Positions 43,584-51,274 of a DNA stretch of 64,000 nucleotides are shown here, piece by piece (position 1 is the stretch's first letter; every line of letters starts with the position of its first letter). The stretch is from contig JAUNCL010000002.1 in NCBI GenBank assembly GCA_030535235.1, forward strand, positions 79,731 through 143,730, given 5' to 3'. Source of the stretch: Bacillota bacterium (GTDB lineage: Bacteria; Bacillota; Clostridia; Oscillospirales; Oscillospiraceae). The notes under the pieces are model-generated. The model was not told the origin of the DNA. It was given only the letters and a program-made list of their open reading frames with translations, and did no database searches. Made by a program: the position numbers and the translations under genes.

Positions 43584-44329
43584 GCGAACTTCTCGGGGCA
43601 CATGAGGAAGAAGACCTTGTTGCCGGACTGGGACACCACCAGCTCGTCGGCCTCGGTGCAGATGTTCCAGCGGAGGTCGGCGGCGTTTTTCAGGGTCTGG
43701 CAGAAAGCGGCGCCGTCGGTGGAGGCGTCCAGGGTGAACACGTAGCCCAGGAAGGGGATGGTACCGATGGCGGGGCCGAAGGAGGCCCCCTCGGCAAAGC
43801 CGGTGATCTCGGTGTTGCCAAAGCCCATCAGCAGGCCGGGCTCCACCTCCATGGTCATGGGCATGAAGGGGATGCTCTCATGGGCAATGACCCGGTTGGC
43901 CACATCCAGGGCGGAGCCGGAGTGGTCGGCCTGGAAGACCCCTTTCAGGGTCTGGCCCACGGTGGCGGCGGTCTCCGGCTGGCTGGGGGGATCGGCGGGC
44001 TTTTCTGCCGGCTTCTCCGCAGGCTTCTCTGCGGGCTTCTCCTGGGGCTTGGTGGCAGGGGTCTGAGGCTTGGTGGCGGCGGGGGAGTTGCTCTCCGGCT
44101 TGGCGGGGGGATTGGTCTCCCCCTGGGTCTCCTCCCCGGCGGGAGCCTCCTCGGGGGTCTCCTCCTCCTGGGGCTCCTCGGTCTCTTCGGTCTCCTGGGG
44201 GTCGGCGGGGGTCTCCTCCACCACGGACAGGGGGATCTCCTCCTCGGTCTCGGGGGCGTCGCCGCCGCAGGCGGTGAGGGACAGGGTCAGGGCGGCCAGC
44301 AGGGCCAGCAGAATCATCAGCTTCTTCAT
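43580..44329 (-). CDS. Lipoprotein with low-complexity linker
   Basis: This 249-residue lipoprotein has lipobox LTAC (C21), an acidic E/T/P-rich stretch (24-75), a P/K/A-rich linker with tandem EKPA repeats (about 85-115), and a globular C-terminal domain of about 130 residues (from GQTLKGVFQADH) that I do not recognise. The linker should span the cell wall. The gene is directly upstream of and overlaps the DHHW gene, suggesting joint action at the surface. GAAAGGAAAG precedes the ATG. Confidence 0.78.
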   Translation of the reverse strand: MKKLMILLALLAALTLSLTACGGDAPETEEEIPLSVVEETPADPQETEETEEPQEEETPEEAPAGEETQGETNPPAKPESNSPAATKPQTPATKPQEKPAEKPAEKPAEKPADPPSQPETAATVGQTLKGVFQADHSGSALDVANRVIAHESIPFMPMTMEVEPGLLMGFGNTEITGFAEGASFGPAIGTIPFLGYVFTLDASTDGAAFCQTLKNAADLRWNICTEADELVVSQSGNKVFFLMCPEKFA

Positions 44330-44355
44330 GGTGTCGTTTCTTTCCTTTCAATGTG

Positions 44356-44463
44356 TTACAGGGACTGGTGGGTGACCGTCTGGTTGGGCCGGAAGGTTTC
44401 CCCTCTCCCGATGACGGCGGACCTGTTCCCATGGGAGAGGATATGCACATTATGTGTCTTCAT
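44356..44463 (-). CDS. Candidate small ORF (35 residues) upstream of the lipoprotein gene
   Basis: An ATG at 44463 with a perfect AGGAGG six bases upstream opens a 35-residue frame starting MKTHNVHILSHGNRSAV and ending at TAA 44356, 26 bases before the lipoprotein start. It lies downstream of a good promoter. The peptide is basic and histidine-rich with no hydrophobic segment. It could be a leader peptide for the lipoprotein-DHHW operon or a free microprotein. Only the ribosome site and position support it. Confidence 0.5.
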   Translation of the reverse strand: MKTHNVHILSHGNRSAVIGRGETFRPNQTVTHQSL

Positions 44464-44507
44464 AGGGTCCTCCTGTCTCTAACATGGGAAAAGCATAATT
44501 AGAATTT

Positions 44508-44536
44508 ATTATAGCATAGTTCTCCCGCCGCCGCAA
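44508..44536 (-). promoter_or_regulatory. Promoter for small ORF-lipoprotein-DHHW operon
   Basis: On the minus strand TTGCGG (44531-44536) and TATAAT (44508-44513) are spaced 17 bases. Confidence 0.65.
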
Positions 44537-44573
44537 TGGGTGGAAAAATGAGGAAGTCCAGCCAATGCCCCCA

Positions 44574-44596
44574 TTGGCTCCCCTGCCAGGGGAGGC
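44574..44596. repeat. Family A fragment (A8)
   Basis: TTGGCTCCCCTGCCAGGGGAGGC is the terminal hairpin of family A without the rest of the element. Confidence 0.6.
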
Positions 44597-44627
44597 TTTC
44601 GGCCCCCATGGCTCTCCGAAAAAAACC

Positions 44628-44656
44628 TTGCAAAAATAAAAAAACTGGGGTAAACT
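44628..44656 (+). promoter_or_regulatory. MATE gene promoter
   Basis: TTGCAA (44628-44633) and TAAACT (44651-44656) are spaced 17 bases. Transcription should start near 44663. Confidence 0.7.
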
Positions 44657-44678
44657 AACTCTTGGTGTGTTGCCGAAA

Positions 44679-44722
44679 GGCGTAAGTCCAGCTAATTCTG
44701 GACTTACGCCTTTTTTCTTTTT
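44679..44722 (+). terminator. Terminator hairpin inside the MATE leader
   Basis: GGCGTAAGTCCAG (44679-44691) and its exact complement (44698-44710) form a 13-base stem followed by TTTTTTCTTTTTT. It lies between promoter and ribosome site, starting about 15 bases after the predicted transcription start, so the gene needs read-through. Confidence 0.8.
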
Positions 44723-44739
44723 TCAGGAGGTATCAAATT

Positions 44740-46155
44740 ATGGAACAATCTGTGCAAACCCCCATGGGGACCGCCCCGGTGGGAAAGCTCATGCGCTCCA
44801 TGGGCCTGCCCATCATCCTCTCCATGATGATCCAGGCCCTGTACAACATCGTGGACAGCGCCTTCGTCTCCAACATGACCGGCGGGGAGGCCGCCCTCAA
44901 CGCCCTGACCCTGGCCTTTCCCGTCCAGATGCTCATGGTGGCCGTGAGCATCGGCACCGGCGTGGGGGTCAACGTCCTGGTGGCCAAGAACCTGGGCCAG
45001 GGAGACAGCGAGAAGGCTGCCCAGGCGGCGGGCAACGGCCTCTTCCTGGGGCTGGTCCTCACCCTTGTCTTTCTGGTCTTCGGCCTGACGGGGGTACGGC
45101 CCTATGCCGCCAGCCAGACCGCCAACCCGGAGATCCTGGCCCTGACTATCACTTACCTGCGCATCTGCTGCGTGGCGTCCTTCGGCATTATCCTCTTCGG
45201 CATCTTTGAAAAGCTCCTCCAGGCCACCGGCCTGGCCAAGTTTTCCACCATCGCCCAGATCGCCGGTGCCGTGACCAACCTCGTCCTGGACCCCATCATG
45301 ATCTACGGGCTTTTGGGCTGCCCCGCCCTGGGGATCACCGGGGCGGCTCTGGCCACGGTCCTCGGCCAGGTGGTCTCCTTCGCCCTGGCCCTTCTCTTCC
45401 ACCTCACCGCCAACAAGCTGGTGAAAAGCGGCCTGGCCTATGTCCGCCCCCGGGGGCGGATCATCCGGGGAATCTACCGGATCGGCCTGCCGGCTATCCT
45501 GGCCCAGGCCCTCATGTCCCTCATGACCTACGGCATCAACCGCATCCTGGTGGGGGTCAGCGAAGCCATGGTCACCGCCTACGGCCTCTACTATAAGCTC
45601 CAGCAGTTCGTCCTCTTCGCCGCCTTCGGCCTCCGGGACGCCATCACCCCCATCGTCTCCTTCGCCCACGGCATGGGCAGCCGGAGCCGCATCACCCAGG
45701 GCATGAAGTACGGCATCGGCTGCACCCTGACCATCATGGCCGTGGGCATGGCCGTCCTCCTCCTCTTCGCCCGGCCCCTGTGGGGGCTCTTCGGCCTGTC
45801 CGGGGCCACCCAGGCCCTGTGCGTCAGCGCCGCCCGGGTCATCTCCCTGAGCTTCCTCTTCGCCGGGTTCAACGTGGCCCTCCAGGGGATCTTTCAGGCC
45901 ATGGACCGGGGCGGGTCCTCCCTCGTCCTGTCGGTCTGCCGGCAGATCCTCTTCGTCCTCCCGGTGGCCTGGGGCCTGGCCCGGCTGGTCTCCCCTGACC
46001 TGTCCAACGCCTGGGTGGTGTGGCTGACCTTCCCCATTGCCGAGGGCCTTACCGCCGCCATCGCCGGGGGCCTGCTGGTCCGGCTGTACCAAACCGCCAT
46101 CCGGCCCATGCAGCCCCGTGCCGGAAATCCTGCGGATTCTCCCAAAAAACCGTGA
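44740..46155 (+). CDS. MATE family multidrug efflux transporter
   Basis: This 471-residue protein has 12 predicted membrane helices in two MatE repeats. Family features include MRSMGLPIILSMMIQALYNIVDSAFVS near the N-terminus, here in two overlapping blocks, LLQATGLAKFSTIAQIAGAVTNLVLDPIMI, and a symmetric second half with LPAILAQALMSLM. MATE proteins export drugs or metabolites with Na+ or H+. AGGAGG lies 8 bases before the ATG, immediately after the leader terminator, an arrangement compatible with induction by attenuation. Substrate unknown. Confidence 0.92.
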   Translation: MEQSVQTPMGTAPVGKLMRSMGLPIILSMMIQALYNIVDSAFVSNMTGGEAALNALTLAFPVQMLMVAVSIGTGVGVNVLVAKNLGQGDSEKAAQAAGNGLFLGLVLTLVFLVFGLTGVRPYAASQTANPEILALTITYLRICCVASFGIILFGIFEKLLQATGLAKFSTIAQIAGAVTNLVLDPIMIYGLLGCPALGITGAALATVLGQVVSFALALLFHLTANKLVKSGLAYVRPRGRIIRGIYRIGLPAILAQALMSLMTYGINRILVGVSEAMVTAYGLYYKLQQFVLFAAFGLRDAITPIVSFAHGMGSRSRITQGMKYGIGCTLTIMAVGMAVLLLFARPLWGLFGLSGATQALCVSAARVISLSFLFAGFNVALQGIFQAMDRGGSSLVLSVCRQILFVLPVAWGLARLVSPDLSNAWVVWLTFPIAEGLTAAIAGGLLVRLYQTAIRPMQPRAGNPADSPKKP

Positions 46156-46313
46156 GAAAGACGCAGTTCTTGCAGCTTTGACCCTTCTTTTCCCGCAAAA
46201 AAAGTAAAAAAACCGGGTTTTCCCGTTCCTTTCTCCCGCATCCTGTGGTATGATAGCAAATCGTGAGTTATTTTCCCCTGCAACCAAAATCCAACCATAA
46301 CAGGAGGCCACGT

Positions 46314-47555
46314 ATGAGTGGAACAAGAGAGAAAAAGAAACTGTCCCTGACCACCTGGATCGCTCTGGGTCTGGTCCTGGGCGTCATCGCGGGTCTCGCC
46401 TTCCAGGGCGCCCCCGACATCGCCACAGAGTATATCAAGCCCTTCGGCACCATCTATCTGAACCTCATCAAGATGGTGGTGGTCCCCGTGGTGCTGCTGT
46501 CCATTATGCAGGGCATCGTCTCCCTGCAGGATGTGCGGAAGGTGGGCTCCATCGGCGTGAAGACCATCTGCTTCTACCTGGTCACCACCGCCGTGGCCAT
46601 CACCCTGGGCCTGGTCATGGCCAACCTCCTCCAGGTGGGGGCGGGCTACACCATCGCCACCGAGGGCCTGAGCTACGAGGCCGCCGAGGCCCCCAGCCTC
46701 ATGGAGACCATCGTGAACATCTTCCCCTCCAACTTCTTCCAGCCCCTGGCTGACGCCACCATGCTCCAGGTCATTGTCATCGCCCTGTTCTTCGGCTTCG
46801 GCATCATCCTGGCCGGGGAGAAGGGCAAGCTGGCCAAGGATCTGGTGGACAGCTGCGCCGAGGTCAGCTTTAAGGTCATGTTTATGATCCTGAAGCTCTC
46901 CCCCATCGGCGTCTTCGCCCTGATCTGCCCCGTGGTGGCCTCCAACGGCCCCGACGTGCTGCTCCCCCTGCTGAAGGTCATCCTGGTAGCCTACGCTGCC
47001 TACATCCTCCACATGATCGTGACCTACTCCACCGCCGTGAAGCTGGCCTCCGGCATGAGCCCCCTGAAGTTCTTTAAGGGCATGTCTGAGCCCATCCTCT
47101 TCGCCTTCTCCTCCGCCTCCAGCGTGGGCACCCTGCCCTTCAACCTGGACGCCACCCAGCAGATGGGCGCCCGCAAGGAGATCTCCTCCTTCGTGCTGCC
47201 CCTGGGCGCCACCATCAACATGGACGGCACCGCCATCTACCAGGGTGTGTGCGCTATCTTCATCGCCCAGATCTTCGGGGTGGACCTGACCATGGCCCAG
47301 CAGCTCACCATCATCCTGACGGCCACCCTGGCCTCCATCGGCACCGCCGGCGTCCCCGGGGCGGGCATGATCATGCTGGCCATGGTGCTGGAGTCCGTGG
47401 GCCTGCCCCTGGAGGGCATCGCCCTGGTGGCCGGCATCGACCGCATTCTGGACATGGGCCGCACCACCGTCAACATCACCGGCGACGCCGCCTGCACCAT
47501 GTGCGTGGACGCCTGGGAAAAGAAGCGGGAGGCCAGAAAGCAGAAGACCGCCTGA
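46314..47555 (+). CDS. Dicarboxylate/amino acid:cation symporter (SDF/DAACS family)
   Basis: This 413-residue transporter belongs to the GltP/DctA family. The reentrant loop 1 is SSASSVGTLPFNL, the Na+/substrate motif is ATINMDGTAIYQG, and reentrant loop 2 is around ASIGTAGVPGAGMIML; DRILDMGRTTVNITGD is the conserved TM8 with the substrate-binding arginine region. Substrates are typically glutamate, aspartate or C4-dicarboxylates. The ATG at 46314 has AGGAGG upstream. A strong terminator marks the boundary to the AT-rich island. Confidence 0.93.
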   Translation: MSGTREKKKLSLTTWIALGLVLGVIAGLAFQGAPDIATEYIKPFGTIYLNLIKMVVVPVVLLSIMQGIVSLQDVRKVGSIGVKTICFYLVTTAVAITLGLVMANLLQVGAGYTIATEGLSYEAAEAPSLMETIVNIFPSNFFQPLADATMLQVIVIALFFGFGIILAGEKGKLAKDLVDSCAEVSFKVMFMILKLSPIGVFALICPVVASNGPDVLLPLLKVILVAYAAYILHMIVTYSTAVKLASGMSPLKFFKGMSEPILFAFSSASSVGTLPFNLDATQQMGARKEISSFVLPLGATINMDGTAIYQGVCAIFIAQIFGVDLTMAQQLTIILTATLASIGTAGVPGAGMIMLAMVLESVGLPLEGIALVAGIDRILDMGRTTVNITGDAACTMCVDAWEKKREARKQKTA

Positions 47556-47590
47556 GCCCAGGTTTCCCTGAAAGACCACCCATAAATAAC

Positions 47591-47640
47591 AAATTGCCGG
47601 TCAAAGCAAGCTGTTTCTTGCTTTGACCGGCAATTTTTTC
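47591..47640 (+). terminator. Strong terminator at left edge of the AT-rich island
   Basis: AAATTGCCGGTCAAAGCAAG and its exact complement form a 20-base stem around CTGTTT, with a T run. It ends the symporter transcript. Confidence 0.9.
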
Positions 47641-47691
47641 AATCATTTATCGGTTCCATCCCATGGGAAAGGAAAATCTAATGTGATATCA

Positions 47692-47723
47692 ACGGCGGGC
47701 CCAAACTTAACCGGGCCCGCCGT
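47692..47723. terminator. GC-rich hairpin in island margin
   Basis: ACGGCGGGCCC and GGGCCCGCCGT form an 11-base stem with a 10-base loop, followed by AATTTTG on the plus strand. Nothing coding lies between this and the symporter terminator. Confidence 0.6.
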
Positions 47724-47774
47724 AATTTTGTAGGTGGGTGATTATTAAGCACTTACAGCTTCTTCGACAGACTG

Positions 47775-47817
47775 AAAACAACGCCGTGAGAGGAAAATCC
47801 TCTCACGGCGTTGTTTT
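47775..47817. terminator. Strong bidirectional terminator-like palindrome
   Basis: AAAACAACGCCGTGAGAGGA and its exact complement form a 20-base stem around a 3-base loop with T-rich ends. On the minus strand it would terminate the zinc-ribbon transcript. Confidence 0.75.
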
Positions 47818-47905
47818 GATGATGTAGATGCATTAGTGTGCTACCCCATATGCAATACAGTAGAGTAAATCATAGCCAATACACCACCATACAAAGCCCC
47901 AGCCC

Positions 47906-48019
47906 TTAAGGTTTATCGTCAATTTGCAGGCCACATCGCGGACATCTATGCCCGCCCCAGGGGCCTTGGCTTCTTGAGTAGGTCATAGGTGTACCGCATT
48001 TCGGACAATAAAAAGTCAT
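47906..48019 (-). CDS. Zinc-ribbon microprotein (37 residues)
   Basis: From the ATG at 48019, with AAGGAG 7-8 bases upstream, a 37-residue protein carries two C-x2-C knuckles, FYCPKCGTPM and HRCPRCGLQI, spaced as in zinc ribbons. In the -1 frame past its end the sequence continues as a hydrophobic, tryptophan-rich segment (KGWGFVWWCIGYDLLYC and on to a stop at 47833), so the gene may be a frameshifted longer zinc-ribbon/membrane protein or two overlapping microproteins. Direct function unknown. Confidence 0.6.
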   Translation of the reverse strand: MTFYCPKCGTPMTYSRSQGPWGGHRCPRCGLQIDDKP

Positions 48020-48291
48020 GTTAATATCTCCTTAGTATTTATTTGTTTAGAATACGAAAGATAAAACGGATATAGGTTTTATCATGAGCATATTACTCAT
48101 GGTGTACCACCACCTTATTTTTGATTTCTTTTGCTTACAATCGCATTATCTCACGAAAATTGGATTTCGTAAACTGTAATAGAGTTTTTTGTTTCGGTGA
48201 TCAGTAATATATTTTGTAAATTAATATATCCATAAAGTGTCCTGTTAGGTGTACTATATTACAACCAAAGGCTAAAGATTTAGGATAAGTG

Positions 48292-48323
48292 TCAAAAAGG
48301 CAGTCCCCATTAAGGAGACTGCC
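48292..48323 (-). terminator. Terminator overlapping the stop of the 550-residue gene
   Basis: GGCAGTC and GACTGCC pair around the stop codon region, with TTTTT following on the minus strand (48294-48298). The 290 bases between 48020 and 48309 are AT-rich and otherwise hold only promoter-like sequence. Confidence 0.65.
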
Positions 48324-49962
48324 AAAGAGTTTCGGTAATCCTCATGAGATTTTGTTGATCACGAGTGAAACAATTTCCCAGGAAGTTAACTAATTCCGTT
48401 CGTGTTAAATCTAATGCATCTAAAAGTGATTTTTCATCCCAATTTATTGCTTTTTTGATATTTTCATCTATCATACGCAAAAAAGAAATGAGACCATCCA
48501 CCCGGGCTATAGCGTCTCGACAAGATGTTTCGTCATCTTGTAATTTGTAGAAAGTCTCATACACATCTAATAATCTTTGACGTATATTTTGGATTGATTG
48601 ACGATATACAATCGTTTCTTTTATCTCATCAGAAATTATGTAGTTATACGGCTTCCATTTTTTCGTTTTAGGATGCTGTATTGAATTATCAAGTATTGAC
48701 TGAACAGTTTCTATTGGCAACAATTTACCAAATAAATATATTTGTTGTATCTTTCGAATTTCTTGTTCTTTTTCATCAAGATGCTCGAACGAAATTTGCA
48801 ACTCAATATCCAATTGCAAGCATGACAGATATAGTGTCAAATTTTGACTCTTATAACTCAGGTTTGTCGCCCAAATATCCTCAAATTCAGATATAAAAGG
48901 TGTGGTTGTATGTTTATCCCTGAAGATACTTACTGGTACTGGATACGTTCGATGGATATTAGTATTTGTACTATAAAAGTACGGTTTCGTAAGAACATAA
49001 AAATCAGGTTCATTAGTAGTTGAGGGAGCATATTTACTTGCCCATATAGTTTTATGTAAGATAGGAATGTCGCAGATTTCTACATGTAAATTATTATAAA
49101 TAGATTGAAGATGAATCAAATGTTCTAAAATATTGATATACGAATCAATTTCATCAAAATCACAATCATATTTATTCCAAATAAGTCTATTCTTGTCACT
49201 TATAGAAGACATAACAAGGCGTACAATAGAACCGTTTTCCAGCAAATCAAAACTGTTATCGTAGAATAGCTTTAATATGTCGCTTCCTTGCCGAGCCATG
49301 ATTCCAATATTTAATACTGTCTCTTCCGATCCGGACAGGACTTCCTTTAAAAAAGCGGTCTCATTCATCCCTTCCAACGTCGTATTCGAACCTTTATACA
49401 AACAAGAAACAGCACTCGGCTCATCCTTGTTATTTTTATTATCTTCACCAGTACCGCTGATACCGTTAGTCTCTGTCTCACTACTAGTAGTGCTTAGCTC
49501 GTTTATCGCTGAGATAAGCAGAATTTTGGACATGCATTTGGCCCATTCACTTTTATCTTTTTTCTCCATCATTCGATTAGCAATGGTAAACGCGGTGTCA
49601 CCTTGCTCAAAGGAAAATACCTTTCCAAAAAGTAATTTCTGCTGGTCACTGGTCGCATAATCTTGAATAATATTCTTTAAGAAATCTCCAAACAACGGGT
49701 CAGAAAACGACCTCGGATCCTTGATTAACTCCAAAAAAGTATCAGATATGCGCTCTTGTTCAAGAATAATATAAGCACAATGTTTTTTGGGTAATTGCGC
49801 CTCTCCGTTGAAGTATCTGGACGCATTGCTTGGATCAGTATTACGCAACTTGTTATCGTTCTCAAAGATTTTCTGAAAGTATCGACCTTTCTCGTTTCTC
49901 ATAGAAACAAAACATTCTATTGACTTTTCAAAGAAATCTTTAAATTTTATAGTATTTGCCAT
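48310..49962 (-). CDS. Unrecognised 550-residue island protein, possible regulator/sensor
   Basis: I do not recognise this family. The ATG at 49962 has GGAGG upstream; an open frame reaching 50025 covers the operator repeats and is rejected. The N-terminal third is helical and contains DPSNASRYFNGEAQLPKKH, which reads like a helix-turn-helix/XRE recognition segment. A polar, Ser/Thr/Asn-rich linker (about 165-200) separates it from a mixed domain (from NIGIMARQGSDILKLF through VEICDIPILHKTIWASKYAP) that loosely recalls the sensor domains of PLD-like fold found behind HTH domains. The C-terminal part is helical. There is no Walker motif, no transmembrane segment. Divergence from the microprotein operon and the repeats between them suggest it controls that operon. 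Confidence 0.75.
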   Translation of the reverse strand: MANTIKFKDFFEKSIECFVSMRNEKGRYFQKIFENDNKLRNTDPSNASRYFNGEAQLPKKHCAYIILEQERISDTFLELIKDPRSFSDPLFGDFLKNIIQDYATSDQQKLLFGKVFSFEQGDTAFTIANRMMEKKDKSEWAKCMSKILLISAINELSTTSSETETNGISGTGEDNKNNKDEPSAVSCLYKGSNTTLEGMNETAFLKEVLSGSEETVLNIGIMARQGSDILKLFYDNSFDLLENGSIVRLVMSSISDKNRLIWNKYDCDFDEIDSYINILEHLIHLQSIYNNLHVEICDIPILHKTIWASKYAPSTTNEPDFYVLTKPYFYSTNTNIHRTYPVPVSIFRDKHTTTPFISEFEDIWATNLSYKSQNLTLYLSCLQLDIELQISFEHLDEKEQEIRKIQQIYLFGKLLPIETVQSILDNSIQHPKTKKWKPYNYIISDEIKETIVYRQSIQNIRQRLLDVYETFYKLQDDETSCRDAIARVDGLISFLRMIDENIKKAINWDEKSLLDALDLTRTELVNFLGNCFTRDQQNLMRITETLWQSP

Positions 49963-49994
49963 ATAGGCCTCCGTATACTCTACATATGATCCTA

Positions 49995-50020
49995 GTGTAA
50001 CTATGTGTAATTCAGTGTAA
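49995..50020. promoter_or_regulatory. Three GTGTAA direct repeats with 10-base period
   Basis: GTGTAA occurs at 49995, 50005 and 50015, exactly one helical turn apart. The array lies 33-58 bases upstream of the 550-residue gene; read on the minus strand the copies (TTACAC) overlap a possible -10 (TACACT). This is the layout of an iterated operator for a regulator binding one face of DNA. Confidence 0.65.
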
Positions 50021-50063
50021 CACATATAGAGATACTACCGCAAGAACTTAATTACAAAAAATA

Positions 50064-50077
50064 TTACAGATCTGTAA
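50064..50077. promoter_or_regulatory. 14-base palindrome in divergent promoter region
   Basis: TTACAGATCTGTAA is a perfect palindrome whose arms share TTAC/GTAA with the direct repeats. It lies between the repeat array and the microprotein promoter. Confidence 0.55.
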
Positions 50078-50098
50078 AAAAGAGATCTGGTTTACAAT

Positions 50099-50126
50099 TT
50101 GAAAAGATAATTTGATATGATACAAT
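50099..50126 (+). promoter_or_regulatory. Promoter of the microprotein operon
   Basis: TTGAAA (50099-50104) and TACAAT (50121-50126) are spaced 16 bases. The 115-base leader can form CCCGC/GCGGG and CGATAT...ATATCG stems. Confidence 0.6.
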
Positions 50127-50245
50127 ATCTTTGCCCGCAAAAAGCGGGAAACAGCGATATGAGGGTATATACATATCAATTATTTACCTCTTATATCGAA
50201 TAATACAGGCTAAAAAATTCTAAGAGAAAGGTAACGGTGATTTTT

Positions 50246-50377
50246 ATGGGAAAAAATAATGGTGCTGGTCGTGCAAGCGGATGCGGTTGTTACTGCCAGG
50301 GCTTTAAAGGTCCTGACGGAAAAATTTATTGTTGGGACTGTTACTATAAGCGGTTTGGCTGTTATCCGGCAAAGTGA
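50246..50377 (+). CDS. Cysteine-rich microprotein 1 (43 residues)
   Basis: A 43-residue frame from the ATG at 50246, with AAAGGTAACGGTG upstream (a moderately spaced site). It has six cysteines at 13, 15, 17, 29, 32 and 39, in SGCGCYCQGF and GKIYCWDCYYKRFGCY. The GxxYC-x2-CYY part resembles microprotein 2. The composition fits a small metal-binding domain, or a disulfide- or modification-bearing peptide. It is the first gene after the promoter. Confidence 0.6.
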   Translation: MGKNNGAGRASGCGCYCQGFKGPDGKIYCWDCYYKRFGCYPAK

Positions 50378-50457
50378 AGCATAAAAATTAAGTAAGATAG
50401 GGCATCATCAACTGATGATAGCTTGGTGGCGTCCCTGCTTTTATGGAGGGTTCACTT

Positions 50458-50565
50458 ATGATTACCTACTGCTTTAAGGGTGCTAAGACATACCGTCATG
50501 GAACCCCTTTTTGCAAACATTGCTATTATTGCACCAACAAATGGGTCAACGCCATTTTGGAATGA
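50458..50565 (+). CDS. Cysteine-rich microprotein 2 (35 residues)
   Basis: A 35-residue frame from the ATG at 50458 with GGAGG 7 bases upstream. It has cysteines at 5, 19, 22 and 25 in HGTPFCKHCYYCTNKW, sharing G-x2-[FY]-C-x2-C-Y-Y with microprotein 1. Its stop is 11 bases before the YbjN-like gene, whose AAAGGAG site overlaps the end. A small hairpin lies between the two microprotein genes. Confidence 0.6.
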   Translation: MITYCFKGAKTYRHGTPFCKHCYYCTNKWVNAILE

Positions 50566-50576
50566 AAGGAGATTGA

Positions 50577-51071
50577 ATGAGAAAAATCAACCATACTATC
50601 GTTCAGGCGATTTACAAGATGTTTACCGAGGACAACTGGACGTTCCAGTATTCCGAAGAAAAGGGCCTTTTTCATTTTAATTTGGCCATCGAAGGACGAC
50701 TCAAATCGTTGAAGTACAACATCTTGGTAAGAGAAGACGGGTTTACTGTGTACGCAAACAGCCCTATTGGAGCAGACGCAACATCTCAATCCAGCATTGC
50801 TCGAATGTCCGAACTCACCACAAGAATTAACTATGGGATGTGGTTCTGTAACTTTGAACATGACATGAGAGATGGCGAACTCAGGTTAAAGTGTCACATT
50901 ACATGTCAGGATGCCCCGTCCACAGCCACGATCCAAGAGAGTATCTTCTTTCCCGCGCTGGTATTCGAAAAGTACGAAAATGCAATCATCGTAGCTGCAT
51001 GTACAAACGAAAACATTGAAAAAGCAGTTGAAGAATGTGAAAACAAAAAACTGGAGGAGTTACTGCAATGA
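50577..51071 (+). CDS. YbjN-like domain protein (164 residues)
   Basis: This soluble 164-residue protein resembles the YbjN/secretion-chaperone-like fold: an N-terminal helix, FHFNLAIEGRLKSLKYNILVRED strands in two blocks, a middle helix with SSIARMSELTTRINYGMWFCNFEHD, then GELRLKCHITCQ and a long C-terminal helix. Such proteins often act as chaperone-like or signalling partners of small proteins. AAAGGAG precedes the ATG. The last codons overlap the start of the 59-residue peptide gene. Family assignment is from pattern, not alignment. Confidence 0.72.
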   Translation: MRKINHTIVQAIYKMFTEDNWTFQYSEEKGLFHFNLAIEGRLKSLKYNILVREDGFTVYANSPIGADATSQSSIARMSELTTRINYGMWFCNFEHDMRDGELRLKCHITCQDAPSTATIQESIFFPALVFEKYENAIIVAACTNENIEKAVEECENKKLEELLQ

Positions 51072-51247
51072 ATAAGGAAAAGACTCTGTCTAAAGTTGCC
51101 ACTGTAGCAAAGAAGAACGGCTTTACTAAGAAATTCATCGATAGCACGAAGTTTGTATCGAAGAACATTCTGTCTTTCATGATCAAGGGCGTGACTGCAG
51201 GCCTCGCCGCCGCGGTCTTTATCGCGTCTGGTGGCAAGTGGAGATAA
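51068..51247 (+). CDS. Basic amphipathic 59-residue peptide
   Basis: A 59-residue frame begins at 51068 inside the stop of the YbjN-like gene (ATGA overlap), with CTGGAGGAG about ten bases upstream. It is lysine-rich (NKEKTLSKVATVAKKNG, KKFIDSTKFVSK) and ends in a hydrophobic helix, IKGVTAGLAAAVFIASGG, and KWR. The profile fits a membrane-active or membrane-anchored peptide, possibly a client of the YbjN-like protein. No cysteine and no double-glycine leader. Confidence 0.62.
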   Translation: MNKEKTLSKVATVAKKNGFTKKFIDSTKFVSKNILSFMIKGVTAGLAAAVFIASGGKWR

Positions 51248-51274
51248 CATCAAATAATGCATCCAGATAGAATC

